A model generated the notes under the pieces. The model did no database searches, had not been told where the DNA came from, and saw only the letters and a list, made by a program, of their open reading frames with translations. Shown here one piece after another: positions 1-7,400 of a stretch of DNA of 8,544 bases (its first letter is position 1; every line of letters starts with the position of its first letter). The stretch is from Planctomycetota bacterium (GTDB lineage Bacteria > Planctomycetota > Planctomycetia > Pirellulales > Pirellulaceae), in contig JAPLNJ010000888.1 of assembly GCA_026692885.1 (NCBI GenBank), forward strand, positions 1 to 8,544, written 5' to 3'. The position numbers and the translations under genes are program-made.

Positions 1-1452
1 CACCGGGCTGCCCGGATCCACCACGGAGCCATCGGCGTGTGGATCGGCCATAGCGGCCACAACCAGGTAACCCACAACGACATCAGCGATCAGTACTACA
101 CGGGCGTCTCGGTCGGCTGGAGCTGGGGCTACGCGCCGACCGTCTCGGTCGATAACAAAATCGATTTCAACCATATCCATCACCTGGGCTGGGGCGTACT
201 GGCGGACATGGGTGGCGTGTACACCCTGGGGCTGGCTCAAGGCACGACGATCAGCAACAACATCGTCCACGACGTCTACTCCTACGACCTCTACGGCCGC
301 GGCGGCTGGGGGCTGTACAACGACGAGGGCAGCTCCGGTATCGTTCTGGAGAACAACCTGGTCTACCGCGTCAAGACGGGCAGCTACCACCAGCACTACG
401 GCCGGGAGAATGTCGTGCGGAACAACATCCTGGCCAATAGCATGGACGGCCAGATCCAGCGATCCCGCGTCGAACAGCATCTCTCGTTCAGTCTGACCAA
501 CAACCTGATCTACTGGGACCGCGGGCCGCTGATCGCCGCGGGTAGCGTGAACGACGACAAAGTCAAATTCGCGAGCAATCTCTACTTCGAGGCTTCCGGC
601 AAGCCGGTGGATTTCCAGGGCCTGACGCTGGCCGCGCGACAGGCGAAGGGCTGGGATCAGGGGTCGATTGTCGCGGACCCCCAGTTCGTCGATCCGGCCC
701 ACGGCGACTTCCACCTCAAGCCCGGCTCGCCCGCCGCCAAGATCGGCTTCCAGCCGTTCGACTACACGCAGGCCGGCCTGTACGGCGATGCAAAGTGGGT
801 TGCCGTCCCCAAGAGCTTCACCTACCCGCCGGTCGAGTTTGCCCCGCTGCCTCCGCCGCCCCCGCCGGTCGAGATCAGCGACGATTTCGAGACCACGCCG
901 GTGGGCTCGCCGCCCGCCGACGCCGAAGTGAACGTCGAGAATCGGGGCGACTTCATCCGCGTCACCGACGAGACGGCCGCGGGCGGCCAGCGGAGCTTGA
1001 AGATTCAGGACGCCCCCGGCCTGCAGGCCACCTTCAACCCGCACCTGGTCTACAAGCCCAACTACACGACCGGACGAGCCCGGCTCAGTTTTGACCTGCG
1101 GCTCGAGCCCGGTGCACACCTGTTTCACGAGTGGCGCAGCTGGGACGTGCAACCGTACCGCATCGGGCCTTCGATCTGGATCAAGGACGGCAAGCTGAGC
1201 GTAGGCGACCGCCCGCTACTCGACCTGCCGACCGGCCAGTGGTTGCACATCGAAATCACGGCCCAGGTGGGCGCCAGTACCGACGGCAAGTGGAATCTGA
1301 GCGTGCAACTCCCCGGCCAGGAGCCACGGCGGTTCGCGGATCTCGCCGCGGGCAGCCCCGAGTTCAAGAATTTCACCTGGGCCGGTTGGTGCAGCATGGC
1401 CACCGAGAAGACGGCGTTCTATTTGGACAATGTGCAGGTGAAGCACGAGTAG
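1..1452 (+). CDS. Right-handed parallel beta-helix protein, C-terminal part (5' truncated by window edge)
   Basis: The frame is open from base 1 and ends at TAG 1450-1452, giving 483 visible residues; the true start lies outside the window. Residues about 1-262 are rich in Asn-Asn turns typical of parallel beta-helix coils (for example [36 protein letters not shown]). They close with [20 protein letters not shown] (about 226-245), the usual end of planctomycete beta-helix domains. A proline linker (about 277-290, with six prolines in a row) leads to a domain from SDDFE (about 293) to FYLDNVQV near the end, a pattern typical of concanavalin-like jelly-roll or carbohydrate-binding modules. Family knowledge suggests an exported polysaccharide-active or polysaccharide-binding protein. 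The stretch [10 protein letters not shown] followed by [13 protein letters not shown] recalls GH141-like beta-helix glycosidases, but this is from memory and catalytic residues cannot be assigned. The gene converges on the next one. Confidence 0.88.
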   Translation, partial: HRAARIHHGAIGVWIGHSGHNQVTHNDISDQYYTGVSVGWSWGYAPTVSVDNKIDFNHIHHLGWGVLADMGGVYTLGLAQGTTISNNIVHDVYSYDLYGRGGWGLYNDEGSSGIVLENNLVYRVKTGSYHQHYGRENVVRNNILANSMDGQIQRSRVEQHLSFSLTNNLIYWDRGPLIAAGSVNDDKVKFASNLYFEASGKPVDFQGLTLAARQAKGWDQGSIVADPQFVDPAHGDFHLKPGSPAAKIGFQPFDYTQAGLYGDAKWVAVPKSFTYPPVEFAPLPPPPPPVEISDDFETTPVGSPPADAEVNVENRGDFIRVTDETAAGGQRSLKIQDAPGLQATFNPHLVYKPNYTTGRARLSFDLRLEPGAHLFHEWRSWDVQPYRIGPSIWIKDGKLSVGDRPLLDLPTGQWLHIEITAQVGASTDGKWNLSVQLPGQEPRRFADLAAGSPEFKNFTWAGWCSMATEKTAFYLDNVQVKHE

Positions 1453-1533
1453 GAGGGGGTTCTTGCAGGCGGATATCACGCGTGCCAGACACCGTGAGCG
1501 TGGCGAACTGTCATCGTTTAACCGCGTCCCAAG

Positions 1534-1587
1534 AGAGGCTGCTGCCAAAGGCGTCGGATTCGCCGTTTCGCTGGGACAGCAGCCTCT
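1534..1587. repeat. Inverted repeat between convergent genes
   Basis: AGAGGCTGCTG at 1534-1544 is the exact reverse complement of CAGCAGCCTCT at 1577-1587. The stem can continue inward past a bulged A (CC 1545-1546 with GG 1574-1575). The 32-base interior holds a small second hairpin, GGCG 1550-1553 with CGCC 1561-1564. It lies in the 223-bp gap between two genes that point towards each other, so it could end or protect both transcripts. There is no T-run, so it is not a classical intrinsic terminator. From memory it resembles dispersed elements of planctomycete genomes. Confidence 0.75.
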
Positions 1588-1675
1588 GACGGGGAGCGCG
1601 AGGGAGTGATCAGGCAGCACCCACTCAACCCTTCCCAATCATCGAACGCGTCTCGTCTCGCCTGCCCAATCATCC

Positions 1676-2923
1676 TCAGGACGGCCGGCGCGCCCCGATA
1701 CAATACAAGCACTTGTTCGAACGCGAATAGATTCGTCCGCCGCAGGGAGTCAGCGAGGCCCGGAAGAGTTCGTCAGTCACCGGCCCCAGGGTATTGCGAG
1801 CGACGACCCGCAACTCGGGGCCGGGCTCGATCACAACCGTCTCGCCCGCTTCGTTCTGGTAGAACGCGAGTCCGCCAACCGCGATCGGTGAACTGCTGAA
1901 TTGCCCGTTGAGCCGCTCCTTCCATAGCTCCTTTCCCGTCGTCGCGTCATAGCACGTGGCAATGCCGTTCAGACTGGTGACGATCACGTAATTCCCGACG
2001 ACGATCGGCGCCGACAAATCCCGGCCGCCGCGCCGTGCTGCCGTCCAAATCACCTGCGGCGGGTTGGCGGCGTCTCCCGGACGCACCGCGTACATATCCC
2101 CGCCCAGCCCGCAGACGACGTACAGGAACTCCGCACCGGGCGTAACCGTGGGTTCGCCACGGCCGACGGAGTTCTTGGTGAACCAGAGCTCGGCACCCCG
2201 GACGGGATCGTACGCCGTGACGCCGGTGTGGCCGTTCAGGACGAGCTGATCTTGGCCATCGCGTTGGATCAGGATGGGCGTGTTCCAGCCACGATGATCG
2301 GGCCGCGGCCGCCGCCAGACGGTCTTGCCGGTCTGGCGGTCGAAGGCTTCCAGGAACGCCTCGCGATCGCTGTCGCCGTTTTGGATCACCAGATCGCCGA
2401 CGATCACGGGTGACGCGGCGCTCCCCCACGGGCCTTCGAATGGGCCGATGTCCCGCGACCAAAGCGGCTGCCCGTCGACCGAGTAGGCATGCAGTCCTCC
2501 CTTGCCAAAGAAGGCCACCACCACTTCGCCATCGGTGGCACACGTGGCCGAAGCCCAACCGTTCATCGCGTGCGATGGCTCCGGTGCGCCCGTCCAGGCC
2601 ACGTGTTCCCAGAGGGTTCGGCCCTGTTGGGCGTCCACGCAGAACACCAGGCGTTGTTTCCCATCCTCCAGCGCCGTGGTGAGGAAGATGCGGTCACGCC
2701 AGATCGTCGGGGAGGCCTGACCGCGGCCCTTCAGCGGCATCTTCCAGACGACCGAGGACGCATCCCAATGCGTCGGCAGGTCCAGCTCGGCCGTGTGCCC
2801 GTCGCCGCGCGGACCACGCCAGCGTGGCCAATTTGAATCGGCGGCGAGTATCCCGGTAGAGACCAGCAGGCAGATCGCCAAGGCCGCAAGGCTTCGTCGC
2901 GTCAGGGGGACAAATGTCAGCAT
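1676..2923 (-). CDS. Secreted PQQ-like (BamB-type) beta-propeller repeat protein
   Basis: This 415-residue protein starts at ATG 2923-2921. The start is supported by GAGGTG four bases upstream and by a signal peptide directly after it (RR at 9-10, hydrophobic core 11-27, likely cleavage near ILA/A at 27-28). An in-frame start at 3184 would translate a long inverted repeat and bury the signal peptide. The mature protein opens with WPRWRGPRGDG (32-42), the hallmark of planctomycete PQQ-like propeller proteins. Blade motifs follow at about 96-107 (VDAQQGRTLWEH), 147-158 (YSVDGQPLWSRD), 194-205 (FDRQTGKTVWRR), 238-250 and 325-336 (YDATTGKELWKE), and the protein ends at RSNKCLYCIG. These motifs are the repeats of the quinoprotein/BamB superfamily. 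Few such planctomycete proteins have a known role, and binding of PQQ itself is not shown. It is probably periplasmic. It has no operon partner, lying convergent with the beta-helix gene and divergent from the dehydrogenase. Confidence 0.92.
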   Translation of the reverse strand: MLTFVPLTRRSLAALAICLLVSTGILAADSNWPRWRGPRGDGHTAELDLPTHWDASSVVWKMPLKGRGQASPTIWRDRIFLTTALEDGKQRLVFCVDAQQGRTLWEHVAWTGAPEPSHAMNGWASATCATDGEVVVAFFGKGGLHAYSVDGQPLWSRDIGPFEGPWGSAASPVIVGDLVIQNGDSDREAFLEAFDRQTGKTVWRRPRPDHRGWNTPILIQRDGQDQLVLNGHTGVTAYDPVRGAELWFTKNSVGRGEPTVTPGAEFLYVVCGLGGDMYAVRPGDAANPPQVIWTAARRGGRDLSAPIVVGNYVIVTSLNGIATCYDATTGKELWKERLNGQFSSSPIAVGGLAFYQNEAGETVVIEPGPELRVVARNTLGPVTDELFRASLTPCGGRIYSRSNKCLYCIGARRPS

Positions 2924-2927
2924 GCAG

Positions 2928-2933
2928 CACCTC
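2928..2933 (-). promoter_or_regulatory. Ribosome binding site of the propeller gene
   Basis: On the minus strand GAGGTG ends four bases before ATG 2923. This decides the start, because the upstream in-frame ATG at 3184 has no comparable site. Confidence 0.65.
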
Positions 2934-2987
2934 GGTTGAGCAGTGGAGTGAATCGTCTTCTTTAGGGAACGGCTGAGAGCCAGAAGG

Positions 2988-3069
2988 CCCGCACGGATGG
3001 CAGAGCCAGAGCACGGATGTCTTTCCAATGCGGTCCTCATCCGTGCTCTGGCTCTGCCATCCGTGCGGG
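2988..3069. repeat. Perfect 32-bp inverted repeat with 18-bp spacer
   Basis: Bases 2988-3019 and 3038-3069 are exact reverse complements over all 32 positions, separated by an 18-base spacer at 3020-3037. The arm runs from CCCGCACGGATGG through CAGAGCCAGAGCACGGATG. The outermost nine bases of the right arm (CCGTGCGGG) occur again at 3086-3094. The element lies 65-146 bases upstream of the propeller start, in the divergent spacer. It could form a long hairpin in RNA or a cruciform in DNA. There is no ORF inside it and no transposase nearby, so it looks like a non-autonomous palindromic element. Confidence 0.9.
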
Positions 3070-3184
3070 TAACGTAGGAACGTAACCGTGCGGGATGCAA
3101 GATAGCGAGGATGGAACGTAAAAGCCAGTTACCCCACTGGGGAGCGGCGTCGGGAAGGGCTTCGACTTCGCACGCTGCCACCAA

Positions 3185-3243
3185 GTAGGTCAGGCTTTCC
3201 AGCCTGACGCGAACCGAACGTCAGGCTGGAAAGCCTGACCTAC
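3185..3243. repeat. 25-bp inverted repeat whose arms are themselves palindromic
   Basis: Bases 3185-3209 and 3219-3243 are exact reverse complements around a 9-base spacer. Each arm is also a small hairpin, TCAGGCT-TTCC-AGCCTGA, so the element can fold either as one long stem or as two short ones. That is the layout of REP/BIME-like elements. From memory, sequences built on GGTCAGGCTTTCCAGCCTGA are abundant in planctomycete genomes. It lies 64 bases upstream of the dehydrogenase start and 116 bases from the 32-bp repeat. Together with that repeat it occupies much of the 383-base divergent spacer 2924-3306, where no gene was found. Confidence 0.88.
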
Positions 3244-3269
3244 AACGCGCGCCGTTGCCCCCGGCGAGC

Positions 3270-3297
3270 TTGCAGCAGGACGGCTTTCTTGTAAGAT
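3270..3297 (+). promoter_or_regulatory. Candidate sigma70-like promoter of the dehydrogenase gene
   Basis: TTGCAG at 3270-3275 and TAAGAT at 3292-3297 are 16 bases apart and match the -35 and -10 consensus at 3 and 4 of 6 positions. Transcription would begin close to 3304, almost at the ATG at 3307. That would fit the absence of a clear Shine-Dalgarno sequence there. Matches of this quality occur by chance. Confidence 0.3.
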
Positions 3298-3306
3298 CTG
3301 AAACCT

Positions 3307-4290
3307 ATGTCTCACCCGCCATTATCCCGCGTCTTCGTCACCCGTAAGATCCCGGCAGCTGGCCTCGTCAAGATTGTGGCCGGTTGCGATGCGCAAGTCT
3401 GGGAGGATCCCCTGCCTCCGCCGCGCGACGTGTTGTTGCGCAATGTGGCCGGCTGCCAGGGTGTGCTGACGTTGCTGACGGACCAGGTGGACGCGGAGTT
3501 CCTGGATGCCGCGGGGCCGCAGCTGAAGGTCATCAGCAACTTCGCGGTCGGCATCAACAACATCGATCTCGCGGAAGCCACGCAGCGCGGCATCCGGGTG
3601 GGTCATACGCCGGGCGTCTTGACGGAAGCCACCGCGGACTTGGCCTTCGCGTTGCTCATCACGGCCGCTCGACGGATCGTGGAAGCCCAGGACTACGTGC
3701 GATCCGGAGCTTGGCAGACGTGGGAACCGCGGGGACACATCGGCCAGGATCTCTGCGGCCGGACCTTGGGCATCGTCGGCATGGGACGCATCGGCTTCGC
3801 CCTGGCGCGACGCTGCCAGCGCGGCTGGGACATGCGGATTCTGTACCATGACCGCGAGCGGCACGAGCAGGCGGAACAGGCCCTGAACGCCGAACGCGTG
3901 GACTTCGAAACGCTGTTGGCGCAGTCCGATTTCGTGTCGGTCCACACCGATCTCAATGCTACGACGCACGGCCTGTTCAACGCGGCCGCCTTTGCCAAGA
4001 TGAAGCGGACCGCGGTGTTCATCAACAGCGCCCGCGGCCCGCTCCACAACCAACGCGACTTGGTCGAGGCGCTGCAGAACGGGACGATCTTTGCGGCGGG
4101 CCTGGATGTCACGGATCCGGAGCCGATCCTGCCGGATGATCCGCTGCTGCAGTTGCCCAACTGCGTGCTGGTGCCGCACATCGGCAGCGCGACCACTTCC
4201 AGCCGTAACGCGATGGCGGAGATTGCCGCCGACAATCTGTTGGCTGGGCTGCGCGGCGAGCCGCTACGGTGCGGGGTGAATCCGAGTTAA
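3307..4290 (+). CDS. D-isomer-specific 2-hydroxyacid dehydrogenase, glyoxylate/hydroxypyruvate reductase type
   Basis: The protein has 327 residues, the normal length for the family. The opening RVFVTRKIPAAGL matches the start of human GRHPR and bacterial glyoxylate reductases, supporting this start. The nucleotide-binding loop GMGRIG is at 158-163 (G158, G160, G163). The catalytic triad of the family is present: Arg243 in INSARG, Glu272 in DPEP and His291 in VPHIGSAT. The C-terminal NLLAGLRGEP (310-319) is also as in GRHPR. The likely reaction is NAD(P)H-dependent reduction of glyoxylate to glycolate or hydroxypyruvate to D-glycerate in the cytoplasm. At the end of the second Rossmann strand (ILYHDRER, Asp182) an acidic residue stands where NADPH-preferring relatives have Gly, Ser or Ala, which suggests NADH preference; this is inference. 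No Shine-Dalgarno sequence is visible. The gene is alone on its strand, divergent from the propeller gene and convergent with the HzsA-like gene. Confidence 0.93.
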   Translation: MSHPPLSRVFVTRKIPAAGLVKIVAGCDAQVWEDPLPPPRDVLLRNVAGCQGVLTLLTDQVDAEFLDAAGPQLKVISNFAVGINNIDLAEATQRGIRVGHTPGVLTEATADLAFALLITAARRIVEAQDYVRSGAWQTWEPRGHIGQDLCGRTLGIVGMGRIGFALARRCQRGWDMRILYHDRERHEQAEQALNAERVDFETLLAQSDFVSVHTDLNATTHGLFNAAAFAKMKRTAVFINSARGPLHNQRDLVEALQNGTIFAAGLDVTDPEPILPDDPLLQLPNCVLVPHIGSATTSSRNAMAEIAADNLLAGLRGEPLRCGVNPS

Positions 4291-4313
4291 CAACTTCGGC
4301 ATTTGCTTCTTCG

Positions 4314-4356
4314 CCCCTCACCCCAACCCTCTCCCCGGAGTACCGGGGCGAGGGAG
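4314..4356. repeat. Dispersed-type hairpin repeat between convergent genes, possible terminator
   Basis: CCCTC-T-CCCCGG at 4327-4338 pairs with CCGGGG-C-GAGGG at 4343-4354 around the loop AGTA (4339-4342), giving 11 base pairs with one mismatch. The segment encodes the peptide LTPTLSPEYRGEG in one frame, which I recall as a recurrent spurious product of a dispersed repeat in many bacterial genomes. It fills much of the 113-base gap between the dehydrogenase and HzsA-like stop codons. On the plus strand it is followed by GCTTGTTTT, so it may end dehydrogenase transcription. That role is inference. Confidence 0.7.
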
Positions 4357-4403
4357 CTTGTTTTCGCCAGAGCCCTATTGCATCGCCGCACGACCGGTGC
4401 GAT

Positions 4404-7400
4404 TCACTCCGGCTTCGTGGCCGCCTGGGCGGCGGCTTCGGCGGCGTCCAGCGGCCGGTGGTAAAGTCTGACGCCGGTGATGCGGCCGGTGACCTGAAAG
4501 CTGGGAGCGAGACCACCACTGTACTGGCCGATGCACAAGTCGCCGGACCAGAGACTGGTGTTCGGGCTGCCCGCGAGCTCCGCGACCTGGACACCTTCCT
4601 GGAACAGCCGAGCGGTCCGGCCGTCGAACGTGGCGACCACGTGGATCCAGCGGCCCACCGTGGGTTGGCCGCCGTCGCAGTCCAGGCCGCCCACATGCCA
4701 GCGCCAGACGCCGCCGATCCGCTGCAGGAACCAGCCGGCCTGATTCCACAAGCCGCAGCTGATCACGATCGGCATCTGCCCCGCCTCGTCGAAACGCACC
4801 CAGCAGGCCACCGACAGCGGCTGCGCCAGATCGAATTCGGCGGCATGCGGGAAGGTGGCGTGACCGCCCTGCGAAAGGTCGAGCAGACCGTCCGCGCCAC
4901 GGGCCTTGCCGAGTAGCTTGCCGGGCAGGACCTCGCCGCCCAGTCGCACGCCGCGCACTTCCGAGCCAAAGGCGGGGACGAACACCGGCTCTTTGACAAT
5001 CAGCGGGGAAGCCGAGACCGACCTGGTGGGCTCACTCTCGACCCCACGCTGGCTGATGGCGCGGACCACGTACGTATAGGGCACCTCGATCTCGATGGTC
5101 CCGTCCGTGTAGGAAGTCTGCCGGACTGGTTCCGGCGTGATCTTTTCCAGGTCCTTGGCGCCCGCCTTCGCGCGGTAGACATGGTAGCCCAGTCCCGTAC
5201 CCTGCGGCGGTTGCCACTGGAGTCGGATCGAGTAGGACGCGGGCGTCGCGGTCAAGCTCTGGGGTGCCGACGGCGGCGGTGGTTGCGGTATGGAGACGGA
5301 AGTGTAGATCGGCTTCCCGCGCTGCTCGCCGGAGATCAGCACCAACGCGTAGCACTGCCGCCCGGCGGGAGCCAGTTTGTCGGCGTACTGGTACAAGTTG
5401 GTCTGCGTCAGCAGGGTGTCGTCGTCGGGAGTGAAGTTCTCCGCTGCGGAACGATGCACCTCGGCCTCCAGGCCGATGGTCCGCGCCGATCGCTCCCACG
5501 CCAACTGGACCACGCCTTCACGGTCGGGTTGGACCGTGAACGGCACCGAATCCTCCGGCAGCGGCGTCGGCAGCAAATGGCGGCAGGCACCGCCGAGGAT
5601 CTCGGCGCCGGGCATATCCACGCGCGGATTGGCCAGGGTCTTCTCGCGTGCGCCGCGGATGATCGCCAACATGGATTGGTAGTGCGGATCGCCGGTCGCG
5701 GCGAAACTGGCCACCGGGGCACCGCTCGGGTTGGGCGGTACGATCGGATGCCTGACAAAAGCTTCTGGCGGCTGCACCGCATGGGCATAGCCGTTCCACA
5801 GCAGGTGTATTCGCTGCCGTTGGGGATCGACCGGCCGGTCGCGGCAGAGGCTCAGCCCGAATCCGTCGCTGCCCTTGACCAGCGGGGCGCGCAGCAGGCG
5901 GCTGAATTCCGGGTGCTGCAGATTGATCCAGTCGTTCTCGAAAAAGGCCACCGGATCGCCGTGGCAGCGCCCGCAGCCGGCCGAGCCCATCTCGGCCAGC
6001 AAGGCGTCCTTCGTGCTCTTCCAATCCCGGATCGCGCAGCCGGCCTTCGTGCCGTCCCAGGTGCCGTAGTAGAGTCCATTCGTGTCGATCCAAGCCAGGA
6101 GCAAATCGCGTTCCGGCCGTGACAGCGTGGGAATGTAGCCGTTGTGACCGGTGACCAAGATCTGCGCCAGCGGCGCCGCTCCGGAGCCGTGGCTGCGCGG
6201 TGCAAACTGCTTGGCCGACCACAAGGCTGTGCCGTTCATGCAGTCGATGCCGGCGATCCAGTAGGCGATCAATTGCGTCTCGCGCCGGTTGGCGAGGTTC
6301 TCGTAGCTGATGTTGAAGTGCTCGGTCCAGCCGCCGGAGAGGTCCATGCCGGCCGCGATGTCTTTCTCGCCGCCGTGGCAGCTGACGCAGTGTTTGTCGA
6401 GCACCGGTTGGACCATCGTCGGGTAATCGACGTAGCCGCTGCCCCAGGATTCCGGCTGCAAGCGATCTGGCGCGCGCCCCACGATGTCACGTAGTCCGGC
6501 ATTCGAGGCCGTGTTGTACTTCTGCTCGTGGCAGCCGATGCACGACCGAGTCGTGCCGGGGGCCGCCTGCACAAAGGTCCGCATGCTTTGGACCAGCCGC
6601 CCCTCGGCATCCAGGGCCTGCAGGTACACAGCTCGACCGGAGGGGACTTCGAAATAGGCGGAACCTTTCACGTCGACCGGCACAATGCCTAGGTAATTCT
6701 TGACGCTGAAGGCCAGCGCGGCACTGACCAGAAACGTCTGGTTGTACGGGCTGCCGCCCATGGTCGTGGAGCTGACCCGCGAGGTCTCTTCGATTACCCG
6801 GAGGTATTTCACCTCGCCCCGCTTCACGCCCGTCAAGCCTTGGTAGACGTCCTGGAGGAAGAACCGGCCCGTGCGCGCCTGGCGGTCGATGCTGTCGGTG
6901 ATGACGGGTGGCCGCGGTCGTGGCTTAATCAGCATGGGGGAATGCAGGCAGATTTCCGGATCCGACAGCAACACCACGCGATGACCGGCCAAATCGATCA
7001 GCTCCAGCACATTGCGCGCGCTGCCGGCCGGCCGGCCGCTGAACAGATACAATTCGGCGGTCACAGGCCACGGCTCGCACGAATCGCCACGGTCGAAGGT
7101 GGGATCTTCGGGGTGCTCCAAGTTCGTGCTCGCCTGTGGGTTGTTCTTGCCCAGCCGCGGGTCGACCAGGGCGATCGAGCCGCGTGGCGTGGCATTGTGC
7201 TTGGCAAACGTACCGACGACCAGATGCGAATCGGGCACGGATCGGGCATCCAGAATGGCCTCCGGAAACACCATATTGTTGGCGTAAAACGCGGTCTCCT
7301 GCGTACCGTCGGGGTTCACCGTCCACAGCGACTGGATCGTCAGGGCGTTCTTATCGACGTACTCCCACCGCCCGAACAGAATCCGGCCATCCGGCAGAAT

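Noticed and set aside
1634..1674. Direct repeat CCCAATCATC (1634-1643 and 1665-1674) as a mini-array
   Set aside because: Only two short copies with no regular spacing; no CRISPR-like structure anywhere in the window, and no tRNA or rRNA was recognised.
2924..3184. Longer form of the propeller protein starting at 3184
   Set aside because: The extra 87 codons translate the 32-bp inverted repeat, and the real signal peptide and ribosome binding site sit at 2923.
3322..4179. 285-codon minus-strand frame opposite the dehydrogenase
   Set aside because: It is a shadow of a well-supported gene with intact catalytic residues; no signal, motif or ribosome binding site of its own.
4269..4916. 215-codon plus-strand frame containing LTPTLSPEYRGEG
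   Set aside because: It overlaps the dehydrogenase end, a dispersed repeat and the antisense of the LamG domain; a typical spurious product.
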